64,000 nt of DNA from Belnapia rosea. GTDB taxonomy: Bacteria; Pseudomonadota; Alphaproteobacteria; Acetobacterales; Acetobacteraceae. Where the stretch lies: contig NZ_FMZX01000010.1 in NCBI RefSeq assembly GCF_900101615.1, positions 62,001 to 126,000 of the forward strand, given 5' to 3'. Each line of letters begins with the position of its first letter. The first letter of the stretch is position 1. The notes below the pieces were generated by a model. That model was not told the origin of the DNA. It made no database searches and worked only from the letters and a program-made list of their open reading frames with translations. Shown piece by piece: positions 42,059-50,515 of this stretch. The translations under genes were made by a program, and so were the position numbers.

Positions 42059-43309
42059 CTATTCGGCCGGGGCCAGCCCGGCCTGGGCTTGGGGTTGGGC
42101 CCAGAGCTCCGGCTGCAGCTCCTCCGGCCGGTCGGGGAAGGCGAGCGCGCAGAGGAAGGTCACGGCGCCGAATCCGGCCAGCACCAGCAGGGCCGCCGCC
42201 AGCCCGCCCGTTGCCTCGTGCAGCAGGCCGATCAGGGGCGAGGCCGCGGCGGCGCCGAGGAAGCCGATGGTGAAGCGGATGGAATAGAGCTTCACCCGCA
42301 GCGCCGGCGCCACGTAGCGCGCCGTCATCGTCTCGTTCACCGTTACCTGGCCGAAGATGGAGGCGGCCATCAGCCCGGCCAGCGGCAGCACCAGCCAGCC
42401 CTGCACCACCGAGAGCAGTGCCAGGCAGGGCAGCTGCACCAGGGCGAGGGGGAGGAACACGCGCTTCAGCGTGTAGCGGTCGATCATCCGCCCGACGGTG
42501 AACTGCGTGACCCCGCCGCAGAGGGTCGCCAGGAAGGCCAGCATGCCGACCACCGGCAGCAGGTCCGGCGAGTCCGCCAGCCGCTCCTCCATCAGCTTCG
42601 GGATCAGCAGGGTGAAGGCATTGAAGACGAGGCCGGAGATGGCGGCGATGGTCAGCAGCACGGTGACGGCGCGGCGCACCACGGCGGCCGGGATCTCGGG
42701 GAAGGGCTTGGCGCCGGCCGCGGCGCGGGCGGCATCGAAGGCCGGCTCGCGCAGCCAGGCGAGGCCGACCAGGACGGAAAGCGCACCCGGCAGCACGAAG
42801 GCCCAGTGCCAGCCCAGCCGGGCGGCGACCAGCGCCGTCACCACCGGGGCCAGCGCCACGCCCATATTGCCGAAGGCGCCGTTGATGCCGACCGCGCGGC
42901 CGACCTTGCCGCCTGGCGCGGCGGCGGCGGCCTCCACCAGCATCGCCGTGCCGATGGGATGGTAGATGGCGGAGAAGGCGCCCATCAGCGCCAGCGCCAG
43001 GCCAAGGGTCAGCGGCCGGTCGGCGAGGCCGGCCAGCATCATCGCCCCGCCGGTGCCGAGGAAGAAGCCGGTCATCATGGCCTTCCGGCCAAAGCGGGCG
43101 GCGAGCCAGCCCATCGGCAGCGAGCCGAGGCCATAGAGCACGAACATGCCGGTGCCGAGCGCCAGGATCGGCCCGTATTCCTGCCCGAAGGCGGCCGGCG
43201 CCTGGTCCACCATGCCGAGCACGGCGGTCGCCAGGATCAGCAGGCCGTAATGGGTGAAGACATGCGCGATGTTGACGAAGGCGATCTGCCGTGCGGCGGG
43301 GTCATGCAT
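42059..43309 (-). CDS. MFS transporter
   Basis: The 416-residue major facilitator has 12 predicted helices, the loop motif GWLAARFGRKAMMTGFFLG and a second-half repeat VGRMIDRYTLKRVFLPL. The overall pattern (IYHPIGTAMLVE, GAFGNMGVALAPV) resembles the Fsr/YnfM-type drug and metabolite exporters. It is divergent from an AraC-type regulator with 47 bases between the starts, a standard regulator-transporter arrangement. Confidence 0.9.
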   Translation of the reverse strand: MHDPAARQIAFVNIAHVFTHYGLLILATAVLGMVDQAPAAFGQEYGPILALGTGMFVLYGLGSLPMGWLAARFGRKAMMTGFFLGTGGAMMLAGLADRPLTLGLALALMGAFSAIYHPIGTAMLVEAAAAAPGGKVGRAVGINGAFGNMGVALAPVVTALVAARLGWHWAFVLPGALSVLVGLAWLREPAFDAARAAAGAKPFPEIPAAVVRRAVTVLLTIAAISGLVFNAFTLLIPKLMEERLADSPDLLPVVGMLAFLATLCGGVTQFTVGRMIDRYTLKRVFLPLALVQLPCLALLSVVQGWLVLPLAGLMAASIFGQVTVNETMTARYVAPALRVKLYSIRFTIGFLGAAAASPLIGLLHEATGGLAAALLVLAGFGAVTFLCALAFPDRPEELQPELWAQPQAQAGLAPAE

Positions 43310-43337
43310 GGCGGTTTTCCGTTTCCTGGACCGTCCT

Positions 43338-43397
43338 GGCCAATTACCCTGGCCGGATGACGATGGCTGGCCAATTCCTGTCGAAATCCGGCCAATT
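43338..43397 (+). promoter_or_regulatory. Three phased GGCCAATT direct repeats at the araC-type start
   Basis: GGCCAATT occurs at 43338-43345, 43369-43376 and 43390-43397, with spacings of 31 and 21 bases, close to three and two turns of DNA. They span the short gap before the AraC-type gene and its first codons, which encode a repeated AGQF/SGQF. They look like half-sites for a same-face protein, possibly autoregulatory. Confidence 0.45.
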
Positions 43398-44187
43398 CCC
43401 GGAAGCGCCCCGGCGCGACCTGCCGCAGGATGCGGTGGACCGGCCGCTCGCCGGCTTCACCCGGGATTACCGCGACGGCGAGAGCGTGCCGCGCCATGCC
43501 CATGCCCGGGCCCAGTTGCTCTATGCGACGCGCGGGGTCATGCGGATCTCGACCGACACCACGGCCTTCGTGCTGCCGCCCGGCCGGGCGCTGTGGATGC
43601 CGGCCGCCGTCCCCCATGTCACGGCGATGCAGGGGCCGGTCGCCATGCGGGCGCTCTTCCTGCGCGCCGATGCGGCCCTGGCGGGGCCGGGGACGGTGAC
43701 GGTGATGGCCGTCTCCCCCCTGCTGCGGGAGCTGGTGCTGGCCGCCTGCGCCGAGCCGCTGGAATGGGACCCCGCCGGGCGCGGCGGCCATCTCGCGGCG
43801 CTGATCCTCGATGAGATCGCCCGTGCCCCGCGCCTGCCGCTCGGCCTGCCGGTGCTGCGGGATGCACGGCTGCGCCGCCTGGCCGCGGCCCTGCAGGCGG
43901 AGCCGGCGCAGCCGCTCGGGCTCGAGGACTGGGCGCGGCATTGCGGCGCCAGCCCGCGCACCCTCACCCGCCTGTTCCGCGAGGAGACGGGGATGAGCTT
44001 CGGCCGCTGGCGGCAGATGCTGCGCCTGGCGGAGGCGGCGGTGCTGCTCGCGCGCGGGGTGCCGCCGGCCCGTGCGGCGGCGGCGGTCGGCTATGCCAGC
44101 GCCCCGGCCTTCGGCGCGGCCTTCCGGGCAGCCTTCGGGGTCACGCCCGGCGAAGGCCGAGCCGCAGGCGGAATGGACGCCTTGTAA
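43357..44187 (+). CDS. AraC-family regulator with cupin sensor domain
   Basis: This 276-residue protein has an N-terminal cupin (RHAHARAQLLYATRGVMRIST, then PPGRALWMPAAVPHVTAM) and a C-terminal double helix-turn-helix: LEDWARHCGASPRTLTRLFREETGMSFGRWRQMLRL and AAVGYASAPAFGAAFRAAFGVTPGEG. The cupin group is common in regulators next to exporters. It diverges from the MFS gene, which it probably controls. Starts at ATG 43357 or 43363 are both possible; the frame upstream to 43291 overlaps the MFS gene. Confidence 0.88.
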   Translation: MTMAGQFLSKSGQFPEAPRRDLPQDAVDRPLAGFTRDYRDGESVPRHAHARAQLLYATRGVMRISTDTTAFVLPPGRALWMPAAVPHVTAMQGPVAMRALFLRADAALAGPGTVTVMAVSPLLRELVLAACAEPLEWDPAGRGGHLAALILDEIARAPRLPLGLPVLRDARLRRLAAALQAEPAQPLGLEDWARHCGASPRTLTRLFREETGMSFGRWRQMLRLAEAAVLLARGVPPARAAAAVGYASAPAFGAAFRAAFGVTPGEGRAAGGMDAL

Positions 44188-44260
44188 TATGCAGCAATAC
44201 TTGTCACGACTTCGCGTGCAATATACCAATGGGGCCGGAGAAACGCCAGGAGCACCCCCC

Positions 44261-44479
44261 ATGCTTGGCCAAGCCGTCCCGACCCTTGTGCTGACGACCC
44301 TCGGCTGGTTCGGGCAGATGGGTACGGCGTGGTTATGGCAGACGCTCGGAATCCTGCTGGCCTGGGGCCTGCTTTCCACCACGCTGGTCGGCTGCGCGGG
44401 AGCCTGGATCGCGCTCGGTCGCGCCCGGCGGCCCGAGGGCAAGGCGGAGGCGGTTCGCCGCGGCTCAGTAGCCGGATAG
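44261..44479 (+). CDS. Small single- or double-span membrane protein (72 aa)
   Basis: The 72-residue product begins MLGQAVPTLVLTTLGWFGQMG and has a strong hydrophobic stretch LWQTLGILLAWGLLSTTLVGCAGAWIAL, then a basic tail RARRPEGKAEAVRR. AGGAG eight bases before ATG 44261 supports it. The gap upstream (44188-44260) is unusually AT-rich for this window, with TTGTCA and ATATAC elements that may be a promoter. Function unknown. It overlaps the convergent DUF1796 gene by 15 bases. Confidence 0.6.
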   Translation: MLGQAVPTLVLTTLGWFGQMGTAWLWQTLGILLAWGLLSTTLVGCAGAWIALGRARRPEGKAEAVRRGSVAG

Positions 44480-45115
44480 GCGCATCGCCTCCTTGTGGGG
44501 GAATTCCCGGAAGATCCGGTCCCAGGAGGAGACGTGCCCATCCGTCGCATCGTCCCATGGCGCGATGCGACGGACATAGCGGTTGTGGATGCGCTCCTCG
44601 CCCCAGGGCGCCTCAGCGCGGTCCTGTGCCATCACAGCAATCAGTTCGAAATGGGACGCCCCGTGGATCTCGCCCAGATGGTGGCGGACCAACGGCAGTA
44701 GCCGGCGGACCGTGGCAAGCTCCTCGACGGGCTCCACCTTGTAGAAATAGGCGGTGCGATGCTCCGCCGGGCGGAGGCGGAGGAATTTGTCGATGAGGTA
44801 CCGGGCCTTGTCCAGGTAGTCGGCCCATTTGGTATCGTAGTCCGGGTCCGCCCGGAAGTCGTAGCCCTCGAAGGGCGAATGGAATTTGTAGTCATAGCCG
44901 CGGTCGAGCAGCATGAAGCCGTCGCCGTGGACATCGATGTTGCCGTCCTGCAGCACGCCGTCGAAGCGGTTGGCCAGCAGGCGCTCCAGCGTCGAGACGC
45001 TGGTGACGTTCCAGTTGCAGAAGGTGGAACTGTCCCGGCCAAGGATACGACGTATCTGGAACCCGACCTCGCAGTCGCTGCCGAGCGAAACATACTCGTC
45101 GAAACTCTCGGGCAT
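44465..45115 (-). CDS. DUF1796 putative papain-like cysteine peptidase
   Basis: The 216-residue DUF1796-type protein begins FDEYVSLGSDCEVGFQIRRILGRDSS, then FCNWNVTSVSTLERLLANRFDGV and LLDRGYDYKFHSPFEG. The conserved Cys in GSDCEVG and a His in KFHSPF are in positions typical of the family, which has been grouped with papain-like folds; activity is not demonstrated. Family members often occur in polysaccharide or glycosyltransferase contexts, but here it sits alone. It looks like an isolated accessory gene. Confidence 0.75.
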   Translation of the reverse strand: MPESFDEYVSLGSDCEVGFQIRRILGRDSSTFCNWNVTSVSTLERLLANRFDGVLQDGNIDVHGDGFMLLDRGYDYKFHSPFEGYDFRADPDYDTKWADYLDKARYLIDKFLRLRPAEHRTAYFYKVEPVEELATVRRLLPLVRHHLGEIHGASHFELIAVMAQDRAEAPWGEERIHNRYVRRIAPWDDATDGHVSSWDRIFREFPHKEAMRLSGY

Positions 45116-45181
45116 CCGGCCGGTCCTCCGGTACCTTAGGTAACATAAGCATTGGCGCCGTCCAGGCCTGGTTGTGGGCCG

Positions 45182-46393
45182 TCAGCCCCCCGGCGCCTGC
45201 AGGCCCGCGAGGCTCCGCGGCGGGGCTGCGCGCAGCGGCAGCAGGCAGGCCATGGCGGCCAGCCCGACCAGGCCGGCGAGGCCCAGCACGGTGGTGGCCG
45301 GGAGGCTGGCAACCAGCGGGGCGGTGAGCATCGGCGCCGCCGCCTGCGCCAGCAGGACGGGTGTCGCCAGCTTGCCCATCAGCACCGGGTAGCCGCGCGG
45401 CCCGAACAGCGCCAGCGGCACCGCGCCCCGGCAGATGGTGATGATGCCGTTGCTCGCGCCATAGAGCAGCACGAAGGGCACCGCCGCCGCCGGCCCGGCG
45501 ACCACCAGCAGCAGCGCCCCGAGCGGCAGCAGCCCGCCGCCGAGCCAGGCGACGCGCAGCGGATGCACCGATTTGCCGAGGGTGAATTCCAGCAGCCGCC
45601 CCCCTACCTGGGCCGGCCCCATCAGCGCCGCCGCCCCGACCGCCGCGGCGATCGGCAGGCCGAGCCCAGCGAGGACGGCCGGCAGCTGCACCGACATGGT
45701 GGTGCTGATCAGCGCCCGCAGGGTGAAGAAGGCGGCGAGGAACAGGAAGCTGCGCCGCACCCAATCGGCGGGCAGCGGGATCTCGCCCGCATCGGCCGCC
45801 GCCGCCGGCCCCTCCGCCGCCGAGCCGGTGCGCGGCAGCAGGGCATAGACCGGCAGCACCAGCAGCAGGTTCACCGCGGCATAGGCGAAGCAGGTGCCGC
45901 GCCAGCCGAGTGCCGGCAGCAGCGCCGCGGTCACGGGCCAGCCGATGGTGCTGGCGAAGCCGCCGAACAGCGTCACCAGCGTGATCGCCCGCCGCGCCGC
46001 CCGGCCATAGAGCATGCCGAGCGTGGCGAAGGCCGCCTCGTAGAGGCCGAGTGCCATGCCGATGCCGAGCACGACCCAGGCCAGGAACCAGCCCGCCAGC
46101 CCCGGCAGCAGGCCGAGCAGCGCAAGCCCCGTGCCGATGGTGAGGGAGGAGGCGAGCAGGACCGGCCTTCCGCCAAGCCGCTCGATGGTCCGTCCGACCC
46201 GTGGGGCGATGAAGCCCGAGATCAGCAGGGCGAGCGAGAAGGCGCCGTAGACCAGGACCGGGTCGGCCTGCAGGTCGGCGACCACCACCGGCGCCAGGAG
46301 CGCGGGGAGATAGTAGCTGGTGGCCCAGGCCAGGGTCTGCCCGATGCCGAGCAGGATGGCCACGAAGCGCGAGTCGGTCCGGAAATTCGCCAT
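45182..46393 (-). CDS. MFS transporter
   Basis: The 403-residue major facilitator has 12 helices. It begins FVAILLGIGQTLAWATSYYLPALLAP, a start typical of the OFA-like/YbfB-type MFS group, and has APRVGRTIERLGGRPVLLASSLTIG in the 2-3 loop. Charged residues in helix 1 are few. The substrate is not predictable. It is transcribed away from the PGPGW-protein/methylase pair, 70 bases apart, and 66 bases upstream of the DUF1796 gene. Confidence 0.88.
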   Translation of the reverse strand: MANFRTDSRFVAILLGIGQTLAWATSYYLPALLAPVVVADLQADPVLVYGAFSLALLISGFIAPRVGRTIERLGGRPVLLASSLTIGTGLALLGLLPGLAGWFLAWVVLGIGMALGLYEAAFATLGMLYGRAARRAITLVTLFGGFASTIGWPVTAALLPALGWRGTCFAYAAVNLLLVLPVYALLPRTGSAAEGPAAAADAGEIPLPADWVRRSFLFLAAFFTLRALISTTMSVQLPAVLAGLGLPIAAAVGAAALMGPAQVGGRLLEFTLGKSVHPLRVAWLGGGLLPLGALLLVVAGPAAAVPFVLLYGASNGIITICRGAVPLALFGPRGYPVLMGKLATPVLLAQAAAPMLTAPLVASLPATTVLGLAGLVGLAAMACLLPLRAAPPRSLAGLQAPGG

Positions 46394-46463
46394 GCAGGCT
46401 TCTCGGCCAGGTTGAGGGCCGCGCCAAGCGAACAGGCCGGGAATTCGTCCGGCCGTTGCCTCG

Positions 46464-46778
46464 TCAGCGGGGCAGCAGCCGCCGCAACCTCTCGCCCTGG
46501 CGCTCGCTCCAGCCGATCAGCCGGCCTTCCAGCGCTTCCACCTGCCCTACCTGGCGGGGCCAGCGGCTAGAGAGCTTCTCCATGCCGCGCCGCGCCCAGG
46601 AATACTGGTCGCGCAGCACGAAGAGGCCCAGCGCGAGGAAGAGCATCCCTTGCAGGATCGGCAACACCATCCCGGCGACGCCGAGCGTCAGTAGGGAAAA
46701 GCCTGCCACCTTGCGTCGCCAGGAGGGCACGGGCCTCTGCTGCCCGGACGGTGTGGGATTCTGCCGCCAGCGGGCCAT
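46464..46778 (-). CDS. PGPGW-type small membrane protein
   Basis: The 104-residue protein has a basic N-terminal stretch (WRRK), one or two membrane helices VAGFSLLTLGVAGMVLPILQGMLFLALGLFVL, and a helical tail QYSWARRGMEKLSSRWP and LIGWSERQGERLRRLLPR. It resembles small proteins of the PGPGW transmembrane family (the LPILQG segment replaces PGPG). It starts ATG 46778, overlapping the methylase stop as TGATG, so it is translated with the methylase. Function unknown. Confidence 0.75.
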   Translation of the reverse strand: MARWRQNPTPSGQQRPVPSWRRKVAGFSLLTLGVAGMVLPILQGMLFLALGLFVLRDQYSWARRGMEKLSSRWPRQVGQVEALEGRLIGWSERQGERLRRLLPR

Positions 46779-47857
46779 CAGGCAGCCTGCGGCGGCAGGG
46801 CGAGGGCCAGCTCGCCGGAGACGAAGAGGTATTCGGTATTGGTCAGCCGCCCGACCGTGCCGACCTTCTCGCCCTTCGGATTGTGGATGCCGATCTTGGC
46901 GCCGACATAGCGCCCATAGGGGATCTCGATCACCCGCAGCGGGCCGCGCGGGCGCAGCATCGCCTCCAGCGCGGCGCGGCCGAGGTAGCCCTCGTCGTTG
47001 AAGGAGACGACGACGGTCGGGCAGCGCAGCGCGGCGATGGTCCGATTGAGCGCCGGGCCGATGCCCGGGCGGCTGTTGAAGGCGGAGCGCCGCGTGCGGC
47101 AATCGGTGCGCTTGTTGGCGATGCCATAGACCTCCGGCTGATCCCAGCGCACCAGCGTTTCCCAGACATGGTAGTTCCGCAGGTAGGAATGCTGGTTGTA
47201 GGGCGGGTCGAGATAGGCGAGGTCGCAATCGAGCCGCGCCGCCACCGCCTCGGCATCCTCGCAGAAGGCGGCGCAGGGGCCCGCCGCCGGGCGGGGCTGC
47301 AGAGCGGGCAGGCGGAGGGCCAGCGGGTTCCGGGCGCGGGCAGCCCATTGCTTCATATAGGCCATCTGCAGCCCGGCGGTGCTGTCCACCCGGTCGGCGG
47401 CCTCGAGCAGGGAGGTGAGCAGGATGGCCTCCAGCTCCGGCTCGGCGCCGAGGCCGGCGATCGCCTCGCGGATCGCCTCGATGCGGGCGCCGTTGTCGGG
47501 GTGGAAGTAGCGGGCGGCGACGCAATAGGTCTCGGTGAACCAGCCGGCGCGCGGCGGCAGGCGCTGCAGCTCGGCCAGCAGCCGGGTGGCGGGTTCCGCC
47601 CAGCGCTCGGCATCGGCCTGGACGTAGCAGATGGCGAGTGTGTGGGCATAGGCGTTGTGGTCATTCGCCAGCACCCGGTAGCCGGCCCCCTTCAGCGCAT
47701 GGCCGACCCGGGCGGTGCCGGAGAAGAGGTCGGCCACCGTCGCGCCCGCCGGCACGGCCGCGCCGATGGCCGAGAGGATCTGCGTCAGCAGCGCCCGCTT
47801 GGAGCCGATATACTTGATCACTGGCTGAGGATCGGCCGGCGCGGCGATTCGGGGCAA
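46778..47857 (-). CDS. Orphan D12-class DNA adenine methyltransferase
   Basis: The 359-residue methyltransferase has the D12 (Dam/M.EcoRV-like) order: IKYIGSKRALLTQIL at the N-terminus, then the SAM site VADLFSGTARVGHALKGAGY and the catalytic motif CDLAYLDPPYNQHSY at about residue 216. It transfers a methyl group to N6 of adenine. No restriction endonuclease is adjacent, so it is an orphan methylase or a relic of a restriction system. It starts at TTG 47857; GTG near residue 13 is an alternative. It is coupled to the small membrane protein gene. Confidence 0.85.
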   Translation of the reverse strand: MPRIAAPADPQPVIKYIGSKRALLTQILSAIGAAVPAGATVADLFSGTARVGHALKGAGYRVLANDHNAYAHTLAICYVQADAERWAEPATRLLAELQRLPPRAGWFTETYCVAARYFHPDNGARIEAIREAIAGLGAEPELEAILLTSLLEAADRVDSTAGLQMAYMKQWAARARNPLALRLPALQPRPAAGPCAAFCEDAEAVAARLDCDLAYLDPPYNQHSYLRNYHVWETLVRWDQPEVYGIANKRTDCRTRRSAFNSRPGIGPALNRTIAALRCPTVVVSFNDEGYLGRAALEAMLRPRGPLRVIEIPYGRYVGAKIGIHNPKGEKVGTVGRLTNTEYLFVSGELALALPPQAA

Positions 47858-47870
47858 GCGGCGCGCCGCC

Positions 47871-48317
47871 TCACCCGGACAGCGCCCAGCCCGGATGCGG
47901 CGAGGCCGCGGCGACGGTGCCGGGCGGCTTCAGCACGCCGACATTCTCCCACATCCGGGCGGTGCGCAGCTCCACTGGCACGCCACCGATCTCGACCGCG
48001 GTGGCGAAGACGATGCCGCGGCGGCCGCCGGTCTCGATGGTGTAGTTCTGCTCCTGGTTGTCGTCGGCATCCTGCAGGGCCAGCCGCTCATGGGCGGCCT
48101 CCTCCAGCCCATGGAAGCTGACCAGGTGGCCGGCCTGGACGGGCGGGACATGCTCGTTCCTCAGGGCCTTCCGGTGGCGGGAGCCGAGACGGGAATGCCA
48201 GTCCTTGGTCGTTGGATCGACCAGGAATTCGAGCGGGTGCCCCGGCGTGCCGAGGATGCGGGCCAGGGCCCATCGCATGAAGGCGTCCTGGGCTCCGGTG
48301 CGCTGCTTCACGGCCAT
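47871..48317 (-). CDS. Orphan polymorphic-toxin-type-5-like domain protein
   Basis: The product is 148 residues. The segment RNEHVPPVQAGHLVSFHG, then ERLALQDADDNQEQNYTIETGGRRGIVF and VEIGGVPVELRTARMWENVGVLKPPGTV, ending SHPGW-like (SPHPGWALSG), matches my memory of the polymorphic toxin type 5 fold usually at the C-terminus of large secreted toxins. His and Gly positions fit a nuclease-like active site, which is unproven. There is no signal peptide, no delivery domain and no adjacent immunity gene. The start ATG 48317 has GGGAGG six bases upstream, but this sits inside a perfect 10-bp hairpin. The gene lies between lpdA and the methylase. Confidence 0.55.
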   Translation of the reverse strand: MAVKQRTGAQDAFMRWALARILGTPGHPLEFLVDPTTKDWHSRLGSRHRKALRNEHVPPVQAGHLVSFHGLEEAAHERLALQDADDNQEQNYTIETGGRRGIVFATAVEIGGVPVELRTARMWENVGVLKPPGTVAAASPHPGWALSG

Positions 48318-48320
48318 GGC

Positions 48321-48346
48321 CTACCCTCCCTTTGGGGGGAGGGTAG
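48321..48346 (-). promoter_or_regulatory. Hairpin sequestering the ribosome-binding site of the toxin-like gene
   Basis: On the minus strand, CTACCCTCCC pairs with GGGAGGGTAG (complement of 48337-48346 and 48321-48330) around a six-base loop. The second arm holds the GGGAGG ribosome-binding site that serves ATG 48317. The structure follows the lpdA stop by 36 bases, so it may also terminate lpdA transcription. Either way, read-through mRNA would hide the start signal. Confidence 0.6.
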
Positions 48347-48382
48347 CCGATCAGCGGCGCACCGGCATCACCCATGCAAGGA

Positions 48383-49774
48383 TCAGATATGCAGCGCCCG
48401 TCCGTCGGCGGCCAGCGCCGCCTCCTTCACCGCCTCGTTCAGCGTGGGATGGGCATGGCTGGTGCGGGCCACATCCTCGGCGCTGGCGCCGAACTCGATG
48501 GCCAGCGCCATCTCGGCGATCAGCGTGCCGGCATCCGGGCCGATGATATGGGCGCCCAGCACCTTGTCCGACTTTGCATCGGCCAGGATCTTCACGAAGC
48601 CTTCCGTGTCGTTCATCGCCCGGGCGCGGCCATTGGCGGTGAAGGGGAATTTCCCGACCTTGTAGGCGATGCCCTGGGCCTTCAGCTCCTCCTCGGTGGC
48701 ACCGACCGAGGCGATCTCGGGCCAGGTGTAGACGACGCCCGGGATGGCGCCGTAATTCACGTGGCCGGCCTGGCCGGCGAGGATCTCGGCGACGGCGACG
48801 CCCTCCTCCTCGGCCTTGTGGGCCAGCATGGCGCCGGCGATGCAGTCGCCGATGGCGTAGATGCCGGGGATGTTGGTGGCGAAGTGCCCGTCGGTGACGA
48901 CGCGGCCGCGCTCGTCGAGCGCGACGCCCACCTCCTGCAGCCCGAGCCCTTCGATATAGGGGCGCCGGCCGATGGCGAGCAGCACCACATCGGCCTTGAT
49001 CTCCTCGGCGGTGCCGCCGGCGGCGGGCTCGACGGTCAGGGTGACGCCATCGGCATCCTGCCTGGCCGCCGTCACCTTCGACTTCAGCCGGAACTTCATT
49101 CCCTGCTTGCCGAAGGTCCGCTCCGCCTGCTTGGCGAGCTCGGCATCCATGCCGGGGATGAGCCGGTCGAGGAACTCGATCACCGTCACCTGGGCGCCGA
49201 GGCGCTTCCAGACCGAGCCGAGCTCGAGGCCGATGACGCCGCCGCCGATGACGACGAGATGGCCGGGGACCTTGTCCAGCTCCAGCGCGCCGGTCGAGGT
49301 AACGACGCGCTTCTCATCCACCTCGACGCCGCGCAGCGGGGTGCTGTCGCTGCCGGTCGCGATGACGATGGCCTTGGTGGAATAGGTCTCGCCATTGACC
49401 TCGACCTGGCCGGGGGCGGTGATCCTGCCCGCGCCCTTCAGCCAGGTGACCTTGTTCTTGCGGAACAGGAACTCGACGCCCTTGACGTTGGCCGAGACCA
49501 CCTCGCCCTTCCTCGCCTGCATCTTGGCGAGGTCGAGCTTCACCCCGTCGACGATCACCCCGTGGTCGGCCAGCTTATGGGCGGCCTCCTCGAAATTCTC
49601 GCTGCTCTGGAGCAGGGCCTTCGAGGGGATGCAGCCGATATTGAGGCAGGTGCCGCCGAGCGTCGCCCGCTTCTCCACGCAGGCCGTCTTCAGCCCGAGC
49701 TGGGCGGCGCGGATGGCGCAGACATAGCCGCCGGGGCCGGAGCCGATGACGATGAGGTCGAAGCTGTCGGGCAT
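48383..49774 (-). CDS. lpdA: Dihydrolipoyl dehydrogenase
   Basis: This 463-residue flavoprotein disulfide reductase has FAD site LIVIGSGPGGYVCAIRAAQ, redox-active disulfide GGTCLNIGCIPSKALLQ, NAD site VVIGGGVIGLELGSVWKRLG, and C-terminal HAHPTLNEAVKEAAL with the catalytic His and Glu. It reoxidises lipoyl groups of pyruvate, 2-oxoglutarate or branched-chain oxoacid dehydrogenases. No E1/E2 genes are adjacent. The frame is open to 49834 but ATG 49774 (MPDSFDLIVIG) matches the family. Confidence 0.97.
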   Translation of the reverse strand: MPDSFDLIVIGSGPGGYVCAIRAAQLGLKTACVEKRATLGGTCLNIGCIPSKALLQSSENFEEAAHKLADHGVIVDGVKLDLAKMQARKGEVVSANVKGVEFLFRKNKVTWLKGAGRITAPGQVEVNGETYSTKAIVIATGSDSTPLRGVEVDEKRVVTSTGALELDKVPGHLVVIGGGVIGLELGSVWKRLGAQVTVIEFLDRLIPGMDAELAKQAERTFGKQGMKFRLKSKVTAARQDADGVTLTVEPAAGGTAEEIKADVVLLAIGRRPYIEGLGLQEVGVALDERGRVVTDGHFATNIPGIYAIGDCIAGAMLAHKAEEEGVAVAEILAGQAGHVNYGAIPGVVYTWPEIASVGATEEELKAQGIAYKVGKFPFTANGRARAMNDTEGFVKILADAKSDKVLGAHIIGPDAGTLIAEMALAIEFGASAEDVARTSHAHPTLNEAVKEAALAADGRALHI

Positions 49775-49902
49775 AGGGGGTCCTCGGGCCGGGAATTCGG
49801 GGCGGAAACTGGCCCGGGGCGGGCCGCAGTGCAAGTCGCGGCGGCGCGGGGCAGCCCGGCACGGTCCGTCCCTTCACACCGCGCGGGTGCCTGCCGGGGC
49901 GG

Positions 49903-50373
49903 TCAGGCCCGGCCGTGCTCCCGCGCCAGGTGGCTCTCCACCCGGGTCTCCGGCATGAACCAGGCCGTCACCAGGGCAAGGGCGAAGAAGCCGCTCTCGG
50001 CCCCGGCCGACTTGAACCAGAGGCCGACATACTCCGCCGTGCCGCCGAACAGCGCGTTGGCGACCGCATAGGGCGGGCCGACGCCGAGCGCCCGGACCTC
50101 GCCGAGGAGCTCCGCCTTCACCAGCCCGCTGATCGAGGTGTAGCAGGGGAGCACCAGCAGCCCCGCTGTGAGCGGCGAGCCGGCCCGGCCGATGGCCGTC
50201 AGCAGCAGCACGGTTATCAGCGCCCCGAGCGCGCCGAAGGCGAGCAGCATGCCGCGCCGCCCGATGCGGTCCGAGAGGGCGCCGAAGAGGGGCTGCGCGC
50301 CGATGAAGGCGAGGATCCTCCGGCGCCGGTCGGCAGCCGCGTCGAAGGGGGCGGCGATCGTTCCGGCATCCAT
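49903..50373 (-). pseudogene. Truncated MHS/KgtP-like MFS permease, C-terminal remnant
   Basis: The readable 156 residues match only the last third of a metabolite:H+ symporter (KgtP/ProP type). IGAQPLFGALSDRIGRRGMLLAFGALGALITVLLLTAI is the second-half loop motif of the family, followed by GEVRALGVGPPYAVANALFGGTAEYVGLWFKS and an ETRVESHLAREHG tail. The family is about 430 residues, so the first eight or so helices are missing; the N-terminal 25 residues are not permease-like. I see no upstream half in any frame of the 140 bases before it. A non-functional remnant is most likely. Confidence 0.72.
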
Positions 50374-50515
50374 GAGGCACTCCTTCGCCCCCGCAACGTG
50401 GCGGCTGGCCGCTGTGGCAAAGCGCTTCCCCTGCCCGCGCCCACCCGTCACACTCAAGCGGCAACGAAAAGGGGCCGGAGGCATAACCGGCCCGCACGGA
50501 CGGGAGACGACGACC

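Noticed and set aside
50374-50515. A possible upstream half of the truncated MFS gene.
   Set aside because: No frame in this stretch shows membrane helices or the family's first-half motifs, so the missing part is gone rather than frameshifted.
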